7,788 nucleotides of DNA from JBBRUG01 sp038247995 (GCA_038247995.1 JBBRUG010000293.1:1-7788); one strand, 5' to 3'. Counted from the first letter of the stretch, positions 1 to 6,144 are shown. Notes: a model not told the origin generated them from the sequence alone. Numbers and translations are program-made.

Positions 1-574
1 AATAGGCCTGCTCGACACTCATCTTGTAGTCGAAGCCGTTGGCGATCAGGTACTCGCTCATCTCCTTGCGCCCGCCAAGCTCGTCGATAAAGGTCTGATC
101 CAGCCAGGGCTTGTAGATCTGCAAACTTGGATTGATCAGCAGACCGTAGCGGTAGAAGCGCTCGATATCGTTCCCTTTGAAGGTGCTGCCGTCACCCCAG
201 ATATGGACATCGTCTTCTTGCATGGCTGCAACCAACATCGTGCCGGTAACGGCGCGGCCAAGCGGTGTGGTGTTGAAGTAGGGCAGACTGGCGGTGGAGA
301 TGTGGAACGCGCCGCATTGAAGCGCGGCCAAGCCCTCGGCGACGAGGGCGCGGCGGCAGTCGATCAGCCGGGCGGCCTCGGCGCCGTACGCCAGAGCGCG
401 GCGGGGAATATCTTCGTAATCCGGCTCGTCCGGCTGGCCAAGGTTGGCCGTATAGGCGTAGGGGATCGAACCCTTGGCGCGCATCCAATGGATCGCCGCG
501 CTGGTGTCGAGCCCACCCGAAAACGCCAGACCGATTTTTGCTCCCACCGGGAGGTGTTGAAGAATATTTGCCAT
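1..574 (-). CDS. argG: Argininosuccinate synthase, N-terminal 191 residues (runs off the window)
   Basis: Joins citrulline and aspartate with ATP, giving argininosuccinate, AMP and PPi: the penultimate step of arginine synthesis, in the cytoplasm. The nucleotide-binding PP-loop SGGLDTS is at residues 19-25, preceded by HLPVGAKIGLAF. YTANLGQPDEPDYEDIPRRA follows at about 41-60, then LIDCRRALVAEGLAALQCGAF at about 70-90. NTTPLGRAVTGTM (101-113) and GDGSTFKGNDIERFYRYG (127-144) complete the citrulline/aspartate/ATP site region. This wording matches the long, E. coli-like ArgG type (about 447 residues in E. coli) rather than the shorter Bacillus type, so more than half the gene lies left of base 1. 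The ATG at 574-572 is chosen because homologues start here (MANILQHLPVG) and a GAGGG Shine-Dalgarno stretch lies 3-4 bases upstream. No other arginine gene is in view, so operon membership is unknown. The reading frame is intact throughout the visible part. Confidence 0.97.
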   Translation of the reverse strand, partial: MANILQHLPVGAKIGLAFSGGLDTSAAIHWMRAKGSIPYAYTANLGQPDEPDYEDIPRRALAYGAEAARLIDCRRALVAEGLAALQCGAFHISTASLPYFNTTPLGRAVTGTMLVAAMQEDDVHIWGDGSTFKGNDIERFYRYGLLINPSLQIYKPWLDQTFIDELGGRKEMSEYLIANGFDYKMSVEQAY

Positions 575-668
575 AATCCCTCTTTTAGAGCACTGCGCAC
601 CATACGTGAGCCACTGCGGCCACTGAACCGGGTGGCGCGCTGCGCTTGCGCCCTGAGACGCAGGCTCA

Positions 669-674
669 ATTATG
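669..674 (-). promoter_or_regulatory. Possible -10 box (CATAAT) upstream of argG
   Basis: The 144-base gap between argG and the next gene holds one A/T-rich island in otherwise GC-rich DNA. Read leftward it contains CATAAT, five of six matches to TATAAT. No convincing -35 box lies 16-18 bases further upstream. A start from here would give a leader of about 90 nt, with short GC-rich inverted segments around 625-660 but no U-tract, so no attenuator can be claimed. The rest of the gap shows no gene and no clear terminator for the gene ending at 719. Confidence 0.25.
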
Positions 675-718
675 CCACAGGCGGTTGGCGCGATTGATCG
701 ATCGGTGGGGTTTCTACA

Positions 719-2143
719 TTACGGCGCCCTGATCCAACGCACATTGTCGAACCAGACGGTTGCGTTGGCTTCCCCTCCAACGTCACTCAATTGCACAAAC
801 CCGCCCGTGCCTTCAGCAAAATTGTAGCGCCCAAGATGCACCCAGCCGGTCTGGGTTTGTTGATTCACGCCGACCTCGCTCGCGCCGTCGGCGAATTGCA
901 CCACATAGCGGGCGAGCGTAGTTGATGCACGGCGATTGGGACAGACCGGCACATGCGCGTAGACATCGTACGCGCCAGCGGGCAGGTTCGGCTGCCAACG
1001 GGCTACAAGCGCGCTCTTTGCCGGATCGCTAACGCCGTTGGCCGCGTAGGCGTGACGACCCATGCCGCAACCGACGGCGCTCGGACTGAGCGCGAAGGAG
1101 CTCTGCCAGAAGTCGCCGCCGAGCTCGTCGGCTTCGTGTTGTGCCGTGCCGGAATCGCGCTCGGGCGAACCGGCCAGTGGATCGGCGCCCATCCAGAGGA
1201 AGGTGATCTCCACTTCGGCCTGATCGCCCACAATGCCGAGATCGTCCCACCAGGCGCCGTCGCCAACGTCAACCGCCGTCGGGAAGCGCACATAGCCCTT
1301 GTCGGCGCGGCGGCCGTTATAGCCCTCGTAATACGCGGCGTGATCCATCGGCCAACCGCGTTCGAGGTCGGGGTAGCCGCTGCGTTGCACGTTCCAATAA
1401 TCGTCGCGGCCACTGTACGGGCCGACATCCCACACCGGCACGACGGTGCTGCGGCCCTTGTAGGTGAGGCGGACGGAGTAGTTCGTCTGGCCTTTGGGGT
1501 TGAGCGCGCACCAGCAGGGCAGTGAAACGAAGCGGGCGCGGGGCGGAATGATCGTGCCGTTGGCAGTGCGCCCGCCGATCATGCCCTGACGGGTGCCACG
1601 GACGCGGAAGGTGGGCGCTGCGGCGAGGGTGCCGGCATAACTCTGGGCCTGATAGGTCGGCTGATCGCGGGTCGGCTCCAGGGTGACGTTCGTCACGCTC
1701 GGCGCGGCCTGGAGATCGGCGAGCATGCTTACTCGGTACTGCACCTGGCGCACCATCGGCCCAAAACCAACTACAGCGCCGTCGGGCAAGCCGGTAACCC
1801 AGGGTTGCCAGGTTTGCCCATCAACGCTGGCCCGCAGATCGACCAGCACCGCGCTGCCCGCAGGCGTGCGCGCCGTGTAGCTGAGGCGCAGGCGATCAAT
1901 CGGTCGGTTGAGGGTGAGTGGTTCGGCGACGAGCGTGCCGTAGCGGGCGTATGCGGGGAAGAGGGCAGGCGAAGCGCTGGCTGTAGGGCTGAGTGTGAAA
2001 ACGCCGCCGGCCTGAATGGTAATGTCATCGGTGCTGTACAACTGCGGCGGCGTGGCCTGAGCAGCGACAGGACTGATCGGTGAGAGGACGATGAGAGCCA
2101 GGATCAGTGCCGTGAGCACACCGGGGGTGTGGCGAACACGCAT
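719..2143 (-). CDS. Secreted protein with double-psi-barrel-like and golvesin-like domains
   Basis: Predicted 474-residue exported protein. Residues 1-28 form a Sec signal peptide (basic MRVRH, hydrophobic core LTALILALIVL, cleavage likely after VAA). A beta-rich segment follows (about 38-158), then a stretch (about 180-320) resembling an RlpA-like double-psi beta-barrel: SLPCWCALN (207-215), a Gly-Arg strand, then PVWDVGPYSGRDDYW (236-250) and VDVGDGAWWDDLG (291-303). The C-terminus (about 335-474) looks like a golvesin-type domain: WQPNLPAGAYDVYAHVPVC (383-401), STTLARYVV, GVNQQTQTGWVHLGRYNF (425-442) and FDNVRW (465-470). Such domains sit in extracellular proteins that bind or act on glycans or the cell surface, but no catalytic role can be assigned here. 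The ATG at 2143 is preferred over a GTG at 2248 because it starts the signal peptide, has GGAGG four bases upstream, and the promoter lies between the two. The cysteines are C210, C212, C359 and C401, allowing disulfides after export. Domain names come from motif resemblance only. Confidence 0.85.
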   Translation of the reverse strand: MRVRHTPGVLTALILALIVLSPISPVAAQATPPQLYSTDDITIQAGGVFTLSPTASASPALFPAYARYGTLVAEPLTLNRPIDRLRLSYTARTPAGSAVLVDLRASVDGQTWQPWVTGLPDGAVVGFGPMVRQVQYRVSMLADLQAAPSVTNVTLEPTRDQPTYQAQSYAGTLAAAPTFRVRGTRQGMIGGRTANGTIIPPRARFVSLPCWCALNPKGQTNYSVRLTYKGRSTVVPVWDVGPYSGRDDYWNVQRSGYPDLERGWPMDHAAYYEGYNGRRADKGYVRFPTAVDVGDGAWWDDLGIVGDQAEVEITFLWMGADPLAGSPERDSGTAQHEADELGGDFWQSSFALSPSAVGCGMGRHAYAANGVSDPAKSALVARWQPNLPAGAYDVYAHVPVCPNRRASTTLARYVVQFADGASEVGVNQQTQTGWVHLGRYNFAEGTGGFVQLSDVGGEANATVWFDNVRWIRAP

Positions 2144-2197
2144 TGAGCCTCCATTTCTACAAACTTGGTAGCAGGCCACAACTGGGTGACCGGCGCG

Positions 2198-2228
2198 ATT
2201 ATACCACTTTCGCCGCAAAAAAGTGCAA
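2198..2228 (-). promoter_or_regulatory. Sigma70-like promoter of the secreted-protein gene
   Basis: Read leftward, a perfect TATAAT (2203-2198) lies 55 bases before the chosen ATG. A TTGCAC -35-like box (2228-2223; three of six matches) lies 19 bases upstream of it, a spacer longer than ideal. The predicted RNA start near 2191 gives a leader of about 48 nt containing the GGAGG ribosome site. Because this promoter lies inside the longer GTG-initiated frame, it supports the downstream ATG as the true start. Confidence 0.6.
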
Positions 2229-2362
2229 ATCGTACTTTCGTCCAACACGCTAGCGGGTAAAATCGCACAAGCGTACTAGAAATTTTATGGCGTCCTGAAG
2301 CCTTAAAATGAGGTTTGGAAATTCTGAAATGGCTTTTAGGGCTTTGTTACGGGCTAGGGGTC

Positions 2363-2381
2363 TTGACAAGTGCGGTATACT
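2363..2381 (+). promoter_or_regulatory. HU gene promoter region with misspaced consensus boxes
   Basis: A perfect TTGACA (2363-2368) and a near-perfect TATACT (2376-2381; five of six) stand in the right order upstream of the HU gene, but only 7 bases separate them instead of 16-18. TATACT is probably the functional -10, giving RNA start near 2388 and a 40-nt leader. No better -35 is seen 16-18 bases upstream (2352-2359 reads GGCTAGGG). TTGACA has no partner -10 at the normal distance downstream (TGCGAA). Confidence 0.45.
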
Positions 2382-2427
2382 GCGTTGCGAAGGGCTAGAT
2401 GACAATTCATTCAGGAGGACTGCGCTC

Positions 2428-2703
2428 ATGCAGAAGACCGATTTTATCAAGGCCGTTGCGGAGAAGGCGGGCGTCTCCCAGAAGGAGACGAAGCTGGTTG
2501 TCGACTCGGCACTCGACGTGATCACTGATGCGCTGGCCAAGGGTGAGAAGGTGACGCTGACCGGCTTCGGTACGTTTGAGGTACGCTCGCGTCAGGCGCG
2601 CGAGGGTGTGAACCCGCAGACGCGCGAGAAGATCCACATTCCGGCCACCAAGACGCCGGGATTCAGCGCCAGCAGCACGTTGAAGGACGCCGTTAAGGAG
2701 TAA
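2428..2703 (+). CDS. HU-family DNA-binding protein
   Basis: Small histone-like nucleoid protein of 91 residues, the usual HU length. It dimerises and binds and bends DNA with little sequence preference. The N-terminal helical dimerisation part is MQKTDFIKAVAEKAGVSQKE and onward (1-40). The signature GFGTFEVRSRQAREG is at 46-60. The beta-arm carries NPQT (62-65) with the intercalating proline P63, and the tail TLKDAVKE closes the fold (84-91). The start at 2428 is set by homology and by AGGAGG at 2413-2418, nine bases upstream. An in-frame ATG at 2308 would add 40 residues unlike any HU and would lie upstream of the promoter, so it is rejected. The gene is alone on its strand between divergent and convergent neighbours and has its own terminator, hence is monocistronic. 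Oddities: the arginine usual before NPQT is Val61, and the segment before the last helix (FSASST) lacks the lysines common there. IHF is less likely by length and signature. Confidence 0.96.
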   Translation: MQKTDFIKAVAEKAGVSQKETKLVVDSALDVITDALAKGEKVTLTGFGTFEVRSRQAREGVNPQTREKIHIPATKTPGFSASSTLKDAVKE

Positions 2704-2715
2704 GATTGTTTGTAG

Positions 2716-2756
2716 GGGCGGCACCGGCGACTTCGTCGCCGGTGCCGCCCTTTTTT
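2716..2756 (+). terminator. Intrinsic terminator of the HU gene
   Basis: A perfect 16-bp GC-rich stem (GGGCGGCACCGGCGAC, 2716-2731, with its exact complement at 2735-2750) encloses a three-base TTC loop. Six T follow at 2751-2756. It starts 13 bases after the HU stop codon. On the opposite strand the same hairpin follows the M1 peptidase stop codon, but there the downstream bases (CTACAAACAATC) hold no T-run, so it should terminate well only rightward. Confidence 0.95.
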
Positions 2757-4377
2757 ATGGAATGGGAACCGGGGCGGCGGTGAGCACCCAATCGGTGTAG
2801 AACTGCGTGAGATCGCATTCACACGCGGCTTCCGCCGCAGCCAGCAGATCGGCGCCACTGATGTCGCGGAAGCGGTTGGCAGCGTAGTAGTCCTGGAGGA
2901 AGCGGTTGAAGGCTGCCTCACCGATTGTGCCGCGCAGAGCGTGGAAGAACAGCCCCGCCTTGGCATAGGTAATCGCGAAGTAGTTGCCGCGTAGCGCCGC
3001 CGGCGGGCTGGCGAGCGGCGCATCCTGGCCCCGCGCTCGCGCCTGACGATAGATGTCGCGGTAGGTGCGTAACTCGGTTTCGGCGTCGGCGGTGCGACCA
3101 AGTGCTTCGAAGTAGAGCACCTGCGCATACGTCGCCGGCCCCTCATCGAGCCACGGTTCGGCCTGCGCATCATTGCCGACCTGGCTGTACCACCACTGAT
3201 GCGCGATCTCATGCACCACGGTTGTGGTTAAACTACGCCCATTGTTGCCATAGAGGTTCTGCTCGATCAGCATCACGCTTGGGTACTCCATGCCCAGGAA
3301 TTGGGTGAGCGCAGACTCGATCAGTTCCAGTTCGGCAAAGGGGTATGCGCCGTAGCGATCGTTGAAGATGCGCAGCGCGGCTTCGGCCACTTCCAGGCTG
3401 CGCCGTCCGGCGGCGGCATGGCGCGGCTGGAAGTAGGTCACAATGCGTGTGCCGTCCACGTCGGCGCTGGCCTGATCAAGCCCCTGAAGCGCCGCAATAT
3501 AAAATTCACGCTGCGGGCCACTGACCAGCGTCTCGCGGCGCACCTGTTCGTTCACCGCTGCCACCCCCGTTTGCGTCCCGGTTGTTACCAGCGTCCAACC
3601 GACGGGCAGGTCAATTGTTGCGCGGTACAACGCCACGCTGGTAACGGTGAAGTCGCCGCGGCTGATAATTGGGCGGCGATCCCAACCACTTTCGGGCAGA
3701 TAGCGGGCGAGCACCGGATAGATGTTGGCCATCGTCCAGACGCCGGCCGCGAAATTATGCGCGCCAAAGGTGCGGGAACTGGCGTTACGCGGCGTGCGGC
3801 TGCGAAATTCCAGTTCAACCAGCGCACTTGCGGCGGGGGGCAATGGTTCGGCCAGGTTCAGGTAGAACAGCGTATCGTTCTGCTCGGTGCCGGAGGGCGC
3901 TCCAACACCGTTGATGCGCGCCGCCGTAATATCAAGCCGCCCGCCGAAATCGGGATGGTTCGGATAGAGATGGAGAAAGATCTGTTCGAGCGGGTCGGCG
4001 CTGCGGTTCGTGAAGGTCAGCGCCAGACTGCCGATCGTCGTCAGATCGGTGGGGTTAAGCGCCAGCGTGAGGTCGTAGCGATCCCATGCGGCGTGGTCGG
4101 CGAGCAGATCACGCTGATCGGGGCGCATGGCGGCCGCCTGCGCCTCCAGGAAGGGATCGGATGGAACGGGCGTTGCCGTTGGCAGAAGCGGTGTCGGCGT
4201 GTAGGTGGGCGCCAAGGTCTGCGGCGTTGGTGCAGGCAGCGGGGCGCGTGCAGCCGTCGTTGTGGGGCTGGAAAGCGTCGGTGGTGGTACAGGCGTTGCC
4301 GAGGGCGACGGCGAGGCGACCACAGCGGGAGTACAGCCAATCAGCAAAAGAGTGAGCAGGAGCAAGAAGATACGCAT
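2755..4377 (-). CDS. M1-family (gluzincin) metallopeptidase, lipoprotein
   Basis: Predicted zinc aminopeptidase of the M1 family anchored outside the cytoplasmic membrane; 540 residues. MRIFLLLLTLLLIGC is a lipoprotein signal with lipobox LIGC and lipidated Cys15. A Pro/Thr/Ser-rich linker spans about 20-75. An M1-like N-terminal beta domain (YDLTLALNP at 101-109 onward) follows, then the catalytic domain. GMEYP (362-366) stands where M1 enzymes have the GxMEN substrate motif. The zinc site is HEIAH (H389, E390, H393) followed 18 residues later by E412 in WLDEG. YAKAG (471-475) supplies the likely transition-state tyrosine, Tyr471. All catalytic residues are present. The protein is shorter than classical aminopeptidase N and lacks its large C-terminal domain. 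The ATG at 4377 is chosen because it begins the lipoprotein signal; an upstream in-frame start at 4494 would bury it inside the neighbouring pseudogene. No clear Shine-Dalgarno precedes the ATG (TTCCCCTCA). Likely role: trimming peptides for nutrition or envelope turnover; the substrate is unknown. Confidence 0.93.
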   Translation of the reverse strand: MRIFLLLLTLLLIGCTPAVVASPSPSATPVPPPTLSSPTTTAARAPLPAPTPQTLAPTYTPTPLLPTATPVPSDPFLEAQAAAMRPDQRDLLADHAAWDRYDLTLALNPTDLTTIGSLALTFTNRSADPLEQIFLHLYPNHPDFGGRLDITAARINGVGAPSGTEQNDTLFYLNLAEPLPPAASALVELEFRSRTPRNASSRTFGAHNFAAGVWTMANIYPVLARYLPESGWDRRPIISRGDFTVTSVALYRATIDLPVGWTLVTTGTQTGVAAVNEQVRRETLVSGPQREFYIAALQGLDQASADVDGTRIVTYFQPRHAAAGRRSLEVAEAALRIFNDRYGAYPFAELELIESALTQFLGMEYPSVMLIEQNLYGNNGRSLTTTVVHEIAHQWWYSQVGNDAQAEPWLDEGPATYAQVLYFEALGRTADAETELRTYRDIYRQARARGQDAPLASPPAALRGNYFAITYAKAGLFFHALRGTIGEAAFNRFLQDYYAANRFRDISGADLLAAAEAACECDLTQFYTDWVLTAAPVPIP

Positions 4378-4391
4378 TGAGGGGAACCGGG

Positions 4392-4419
4392 AATTAAGTA
4401 GAGAGTTTTCAGGTATCAA
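4392..4419 (-). promoter_or_regulatory. Weak candidate promoter of the M1 peptidase gene
   Basis: Read leftward, TTGATA (4419-4414; five of six to TTGACA) is followed after 16 bases by TTAATT (4397-4392; three of six to TATAAT), in an A/T-rich pocket just before the start codon. RNA would begin about 8 bases before the ATG, giving an almost leaderless message, which would fit the missing Shine-Dalgarno. The -35 box overlaps the last codons of the uma2 pseudogene. Transcription from further upstream is equally possible. Confidence 0.3.
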
Positions 4420-4724
4420 AGAGATTGGCGACGGCACAGCTAAAACCGGGGAGCAACGCCAGATCGCCGATTGTAGCGTCAACGCCGAGCGCACGAATAG
4501 TGTTATCGGGTGTATGGATCAGCACTTCGCGGGTTCGTGGATGGACTGCCCAGACCAGCGCAACTATTCAAGACCCAACGTAGCGTAGCGGCAACCAGGC
4601 CATGTTTTCCACCAGGCGGCATCGTCTCAACCACCGCTCCATTAACCAGTTCGCGACGGACAGCAGCATCAGGCAGCGTCCAGAATGTCTCAGTGGACAT
4701 CAGTTCAACCACAGTTGCGCCCAT
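4409..4724 (-). pseudogene. Uma2-family (DUF820) nuclease-like gene remnant, internal deletion and frameshift
   Basis: Two pieces of one Uma2-type gene are seen in different frames. The N-terminal piece starts at an ATG at 4724 (GGAG six bases upstream) and reads MGATVVELMSTETFWTLP, then RRELVNGAVVETMPPGGKHG, a typical Uma2 opening, through VAATLRW at about 4575. It then runs into non-homologous residues and stops at 4503. The C-terminal piece, in another frame, reads ALVWAVHPRTREVLIHTPDN, then LLPGFSCAVANLFDT and a TGA at 4409-4411, the usual Uma2 ending. The roughly 80-90 residues expected between the pieces are missing, including the central Asp/Glu-x-Lys nuclease core, so the product cannot be active. 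Intact family members are about 190 residues and are often multicopy in Chloroflexota and cyanobacteria (known of the family). The lesion looks like a simple internal deletion of non-triplet size near 4565-4575; no insertion sequence is seen. Confidence 0.85.
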
Positions 4725-4790
4725 ACTCGTCTCCGCAGCGAATGGATACCTCTGGGCATTGTAGCATGATGGGGCGGCGGGGAATGCGCA

Positions 4791-4804
4791 AGGCAAAAGG
4801 CAAA
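4791..4804. repeat. Two-copy heptamer AGGCAAA
   Basis: AGGCAAA occurs twice head to tail at the left edge of the GC-rich spacer between the uma2 remnant and the MFS gene. It is too short to be significant alone, but it sits directly beside the hairpin cluster and may be the stub of a short tandem repeat. No gene is visible in the spacer 4725-4950. Confidence 0.35.
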
Positions 4805-4807
4805 ATG

Positions 4808-4828
4808 GGGCGACCACGAGGGTCGCCC
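4808..4828. repeat. Short palindrome, 8-bp stem
   Basis: GGGCGACC (4808-4815) and GGTCGCCC (4821-4828) pair perfectly around an ACGAG loop. No T-run follows on either strand, so it is not a standard terminator. It resembles the small intergenic palindromes that recur in many GC-rich genomes; whether it recurs here cannot be seen from one window. Confidence 0.6.
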
Positions 4829-4832
4829 GTAC

Positions 4833-4854
4833 GGGCCGGGGCGGCCGGGGCGGG
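4833..4854 (+). other. G-quadruplex-type motif
   Basis: Four G tracts of 3, 4, 4 and 3 bases are separated by 2, 5 and 1 bases on the plus strand, which satisfies the simple G3+N1-7 rule. The motif is on the strand opposite the leftward genes, so their RNA would be C-rich here. The same stretch can also form the small GGCC/GGCC hairpin (4835-4846 region), so quadruplex folding is only a possibility. Confidence 0.35.
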
Positions 4855-4876
4855 CGAGCGCGGCGGGCGAGCGCGG
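4851..4876. repeat. 13-bp tandem duplication
   Basis: CGGGCGAGCGCGG is present twice, perfectly, head to tail (4851-4863 and 4864-4876). It adjoins the G-rich motif on the left and overlaps the base of the hairpin at 4875 on the right. It probably arose by slippage in GC-rich spacer DNA. Confidence 0.75.
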
Positions 4877-4906
4877 CGCGGCGTGTCCTAAAGGACGCGC
4901 CGCGCC
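4875..4906. repeat. 14-bp stem palindrome with TAAA loop
   Basis: GGCGCGGCGTGTCC (4875-4888) pairs with GGACGCGCCGCGCC (4893-4906) around a TAAA loop (TTTA on the other strand). Thirteen pairs are Watson-Crick and one is a T/G mismatch. It has no adjoining T-run. Read leftward it is the second hairpin after the MFS gene. Its loop-proximal bases (GTCC and GGAC) recall those of the neighbouring hairpin at 4918, so the two may share an origin or act in series as an RNA 3'-end structure. Confidence 0.7.
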
Positions 4907-4917
4907 CCCCGGCATGA

Positions 4918-4939
4918 GCCGCGTCCTTCAGGGCGCGGC
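4918..4939 (-). terminator. Hairpin just after the MFS gene, possible U-less terminator
   Basis: Read leftward, GCCGCGCCC (4939-4931), loop TGAA, then GGACGCGGC (4926-4918) form a 9-bp stem with one mismatch position, starting 11 bases after the MFS stop codon at 4951. No U-tract follows, so it could be a weak or non-canonical terminator or an RNA-stabilising 3' hairpin. It is followed by the larger hairpin at 4906-4875. Confidence 0.45.
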
Positions 4940-4950
4940 GGGCGGCGGAT

Positions 4951-6144
4951 TTATTGCGCGAGCGCTTCGGTTTCCAGCGTTGGAGCGGGTTGGGCGATCG
5001 CCAGGGCGGCGCAGGCGGCGCAGGCGGCCAGGGCGGCGCCGAGCATCAGCGGTGAGCCGGGGCTGATCGCGCCGAGCATCCAGGTGGCGGGCAGGGGCGC
5101 GATCATGCGGGCCAGGCTATCGACGGAGGTAAAGACGCCCAGCACCTGCCCGCGTTCAGTTGGGCCGCTGCTGAGGGTGAGCAGGCTTTGCAGGCTTGGG
5201 TTGAGCAATCCCGGCCCCAGGGCGATCAGCAGGAAACTCACTAGCAGCACCGGCCATACGGGCGCCAGCGCGGTAATCAGCAAGCTCAGCCCAAGTAGGA
5301 TCGCGCCGACGAACACGAGGCGCTGCTCGCCAAAGCGGCGCACTAGTCGCCCGGTGAAACCCACCTGCAAGATCACCGTAATTACACCGACATACGCCAG
5401 CAGAAAGCCGGTTTCGCGTGGGCCGAAGTCGAAGCGCCGCTCGGCGAAGAGGGCGAAGCAACTCTGGAAGGCGATCAGGCCCAGCGCACTGAGAAACGTG
5501 GTCAGGTAGATCTGGCGCAAGCCGGGCCGCACGCCGACGATAAAGACGTTGCGCAGTGCGCTTAATGGGCTGCCCCGCCCGGAGGCAACCCGCTGCGGCG
5601 GCTCGGGTACTGCGATCGCCGTGAAGATTACGGTAATCAGTGCAACCCCGGCGGCGGCATATGCGGGCACGCTGAAGCCGAAGGTGGCGAGCAAGCCGCC
5701 CACCACCGGCCCCAGAATGAACCCCAACCCGAAGGCCGCGCCGATCAACGCCAACCCCTGTGCGCGGTTCGTCTCGTCGGTAACATCACTGATATACGCC
5801 TGGGCCACGGTGATGTTGCCGCCCATCAAACCACCGACCAGACGCGAGGCCAGCAGCATCGCCCACGAATCGGCTGCGCCAAGCATCAGGAAGGCGATCA
5901 CCGTGCCGACCTGGCTGACGAGCAGCAGCGGACGCCGTCCAAAGCGATCCGAGAGGCTGCCCAAAATCGGCGCGCCGACGAACTGGGCGGTCGCGAATGC
6001 TACCAGTAGCACGCCGATCGCTATTTCGCTCGCGCCGAGCGACTCGGCGTAGAACGGCAGCAAGGGCAGGATCAGCCCAAACCCAAGCAGATCGATAAAG
6101 ACGACCAGGAAGATCACCAATAGGGGCGAGCGTTTTCCCTTCAC
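4951..6144 (-). CDS. MFS transporter, drug:H+ antiporter type (TetA-like)
   Basis: Integral inner-membrane protein of 397 residues with about twelve hydrophobic segments in two halves joined by a cytoplasmic loop near 181-212. Segment 1 holds FIDLLGFGLILPLLPFY (16-32). The MFS motif A GSLSDRFGRR (62-71) lies between segments 2 and 3. Segment 4 carries R101 in RLVGGLMGG (101-109). The antiporter motif GFILGPVVGG (141-150) lies in segment 5. Together these mark a proton-driven exporter of the 12-TM DHA1 group, related to tetracycline pumps, but the substrate is not readable and no claim of drug resistance is made. The start is GTG at 6144: its GTGA overlaps the TGA stop of the upstream gene by four bases, and GGAGG lies four bases upstream, so translation is coupled. 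It is thus in an operon with the PLP enzyme at 6141-7376, and may move that enzyme's substrate or product (inference). Hairpins follow its stop. Confidence 0.93.
   Translation of the reverse strand: MKGKRSPLLVIFLVVFIDLLGFGLILPLLPFYAESLGASEIAIGVLLVAFATAQFVGAPILGSLSDRFGRRPLLLVSQVGTVIAFLMLGAADSWAMLLASRLVGGLMGGNITVAQAYISDVTDETNRAQGLALIGAAFGLGFILGPVVGGLLATFGFSVPAYAAAGVALITVIFTAIAVPEPPQRVASGRGSPLSALRNVFIVGVRPGLRQIYLTTFLSALGLIAFQSCFALFAERRFDFGPRETGFLLAYVGVITVILQVGFTGRLVRRFGEQRLVFVGAILLGLSLLITALAPVWPVLLVSFLLIALGPGLLNPSLQSLLTLSSGPTERGQVLGVFTSVDSLARMIAPLPATWMLGAISPGSPLMLGAALAACAACAALAIAQPAPTLETEALAQ

Noticed and set aside
203..697. Rightward open frame of 164 codons opposite argG
   Set aside because: It lies almost wholly antisense to argG, which has clear homology in its own frame; its peptide is a GC-rich shadow with no recognisable motif or ribosome site.
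690..705. Palindrome GATCGATC near the end of the secreted-protein gene
   Set aside because: It is an eight-base palindrome only, with no extended stem and no T-run, so it is not a terminator or operator call.
2144..2248. Longer GTG-initiated form of the secreted protein
   Set aside because: It would bury the signal peptide, and the TATAAT promoter lies within it; the ATG at 2143 has a proper GGAGG.
2221..2381. Possible operator from recurring AAGTGC...TACT strings (2221-2236 and 2368-2381) and a CGTACT direct repeat (2231 and 2272)
   Set aside because: The matches are short, spacings differ (six versus four bases), and there is no symmetry; this is within chance for a 280-bp gap.
2308..2427. 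In-frame N-terminal extension of the HU protein from the ATG at 2308
   Set aside because: The extra 40 residues are unlike HU, the extension spans the likely promoter, and AGGAGG marks the start at 2428.
3301..4380. Long rightward open frame of 359 codons
   Set aside because: It is antisense to the M1 peptidase, whose zinc motif and lipoprotein signal are intact; long opposite-strand frames are expected in GC-rich codon use.
5549..6052. Rightward frame of 167 codons opposite the MFS gene
   Set aside because: It is antisense to a clear 12-TM transporter and has a low-complexity Pro/Ala/Thr/Ser-rich peptide.
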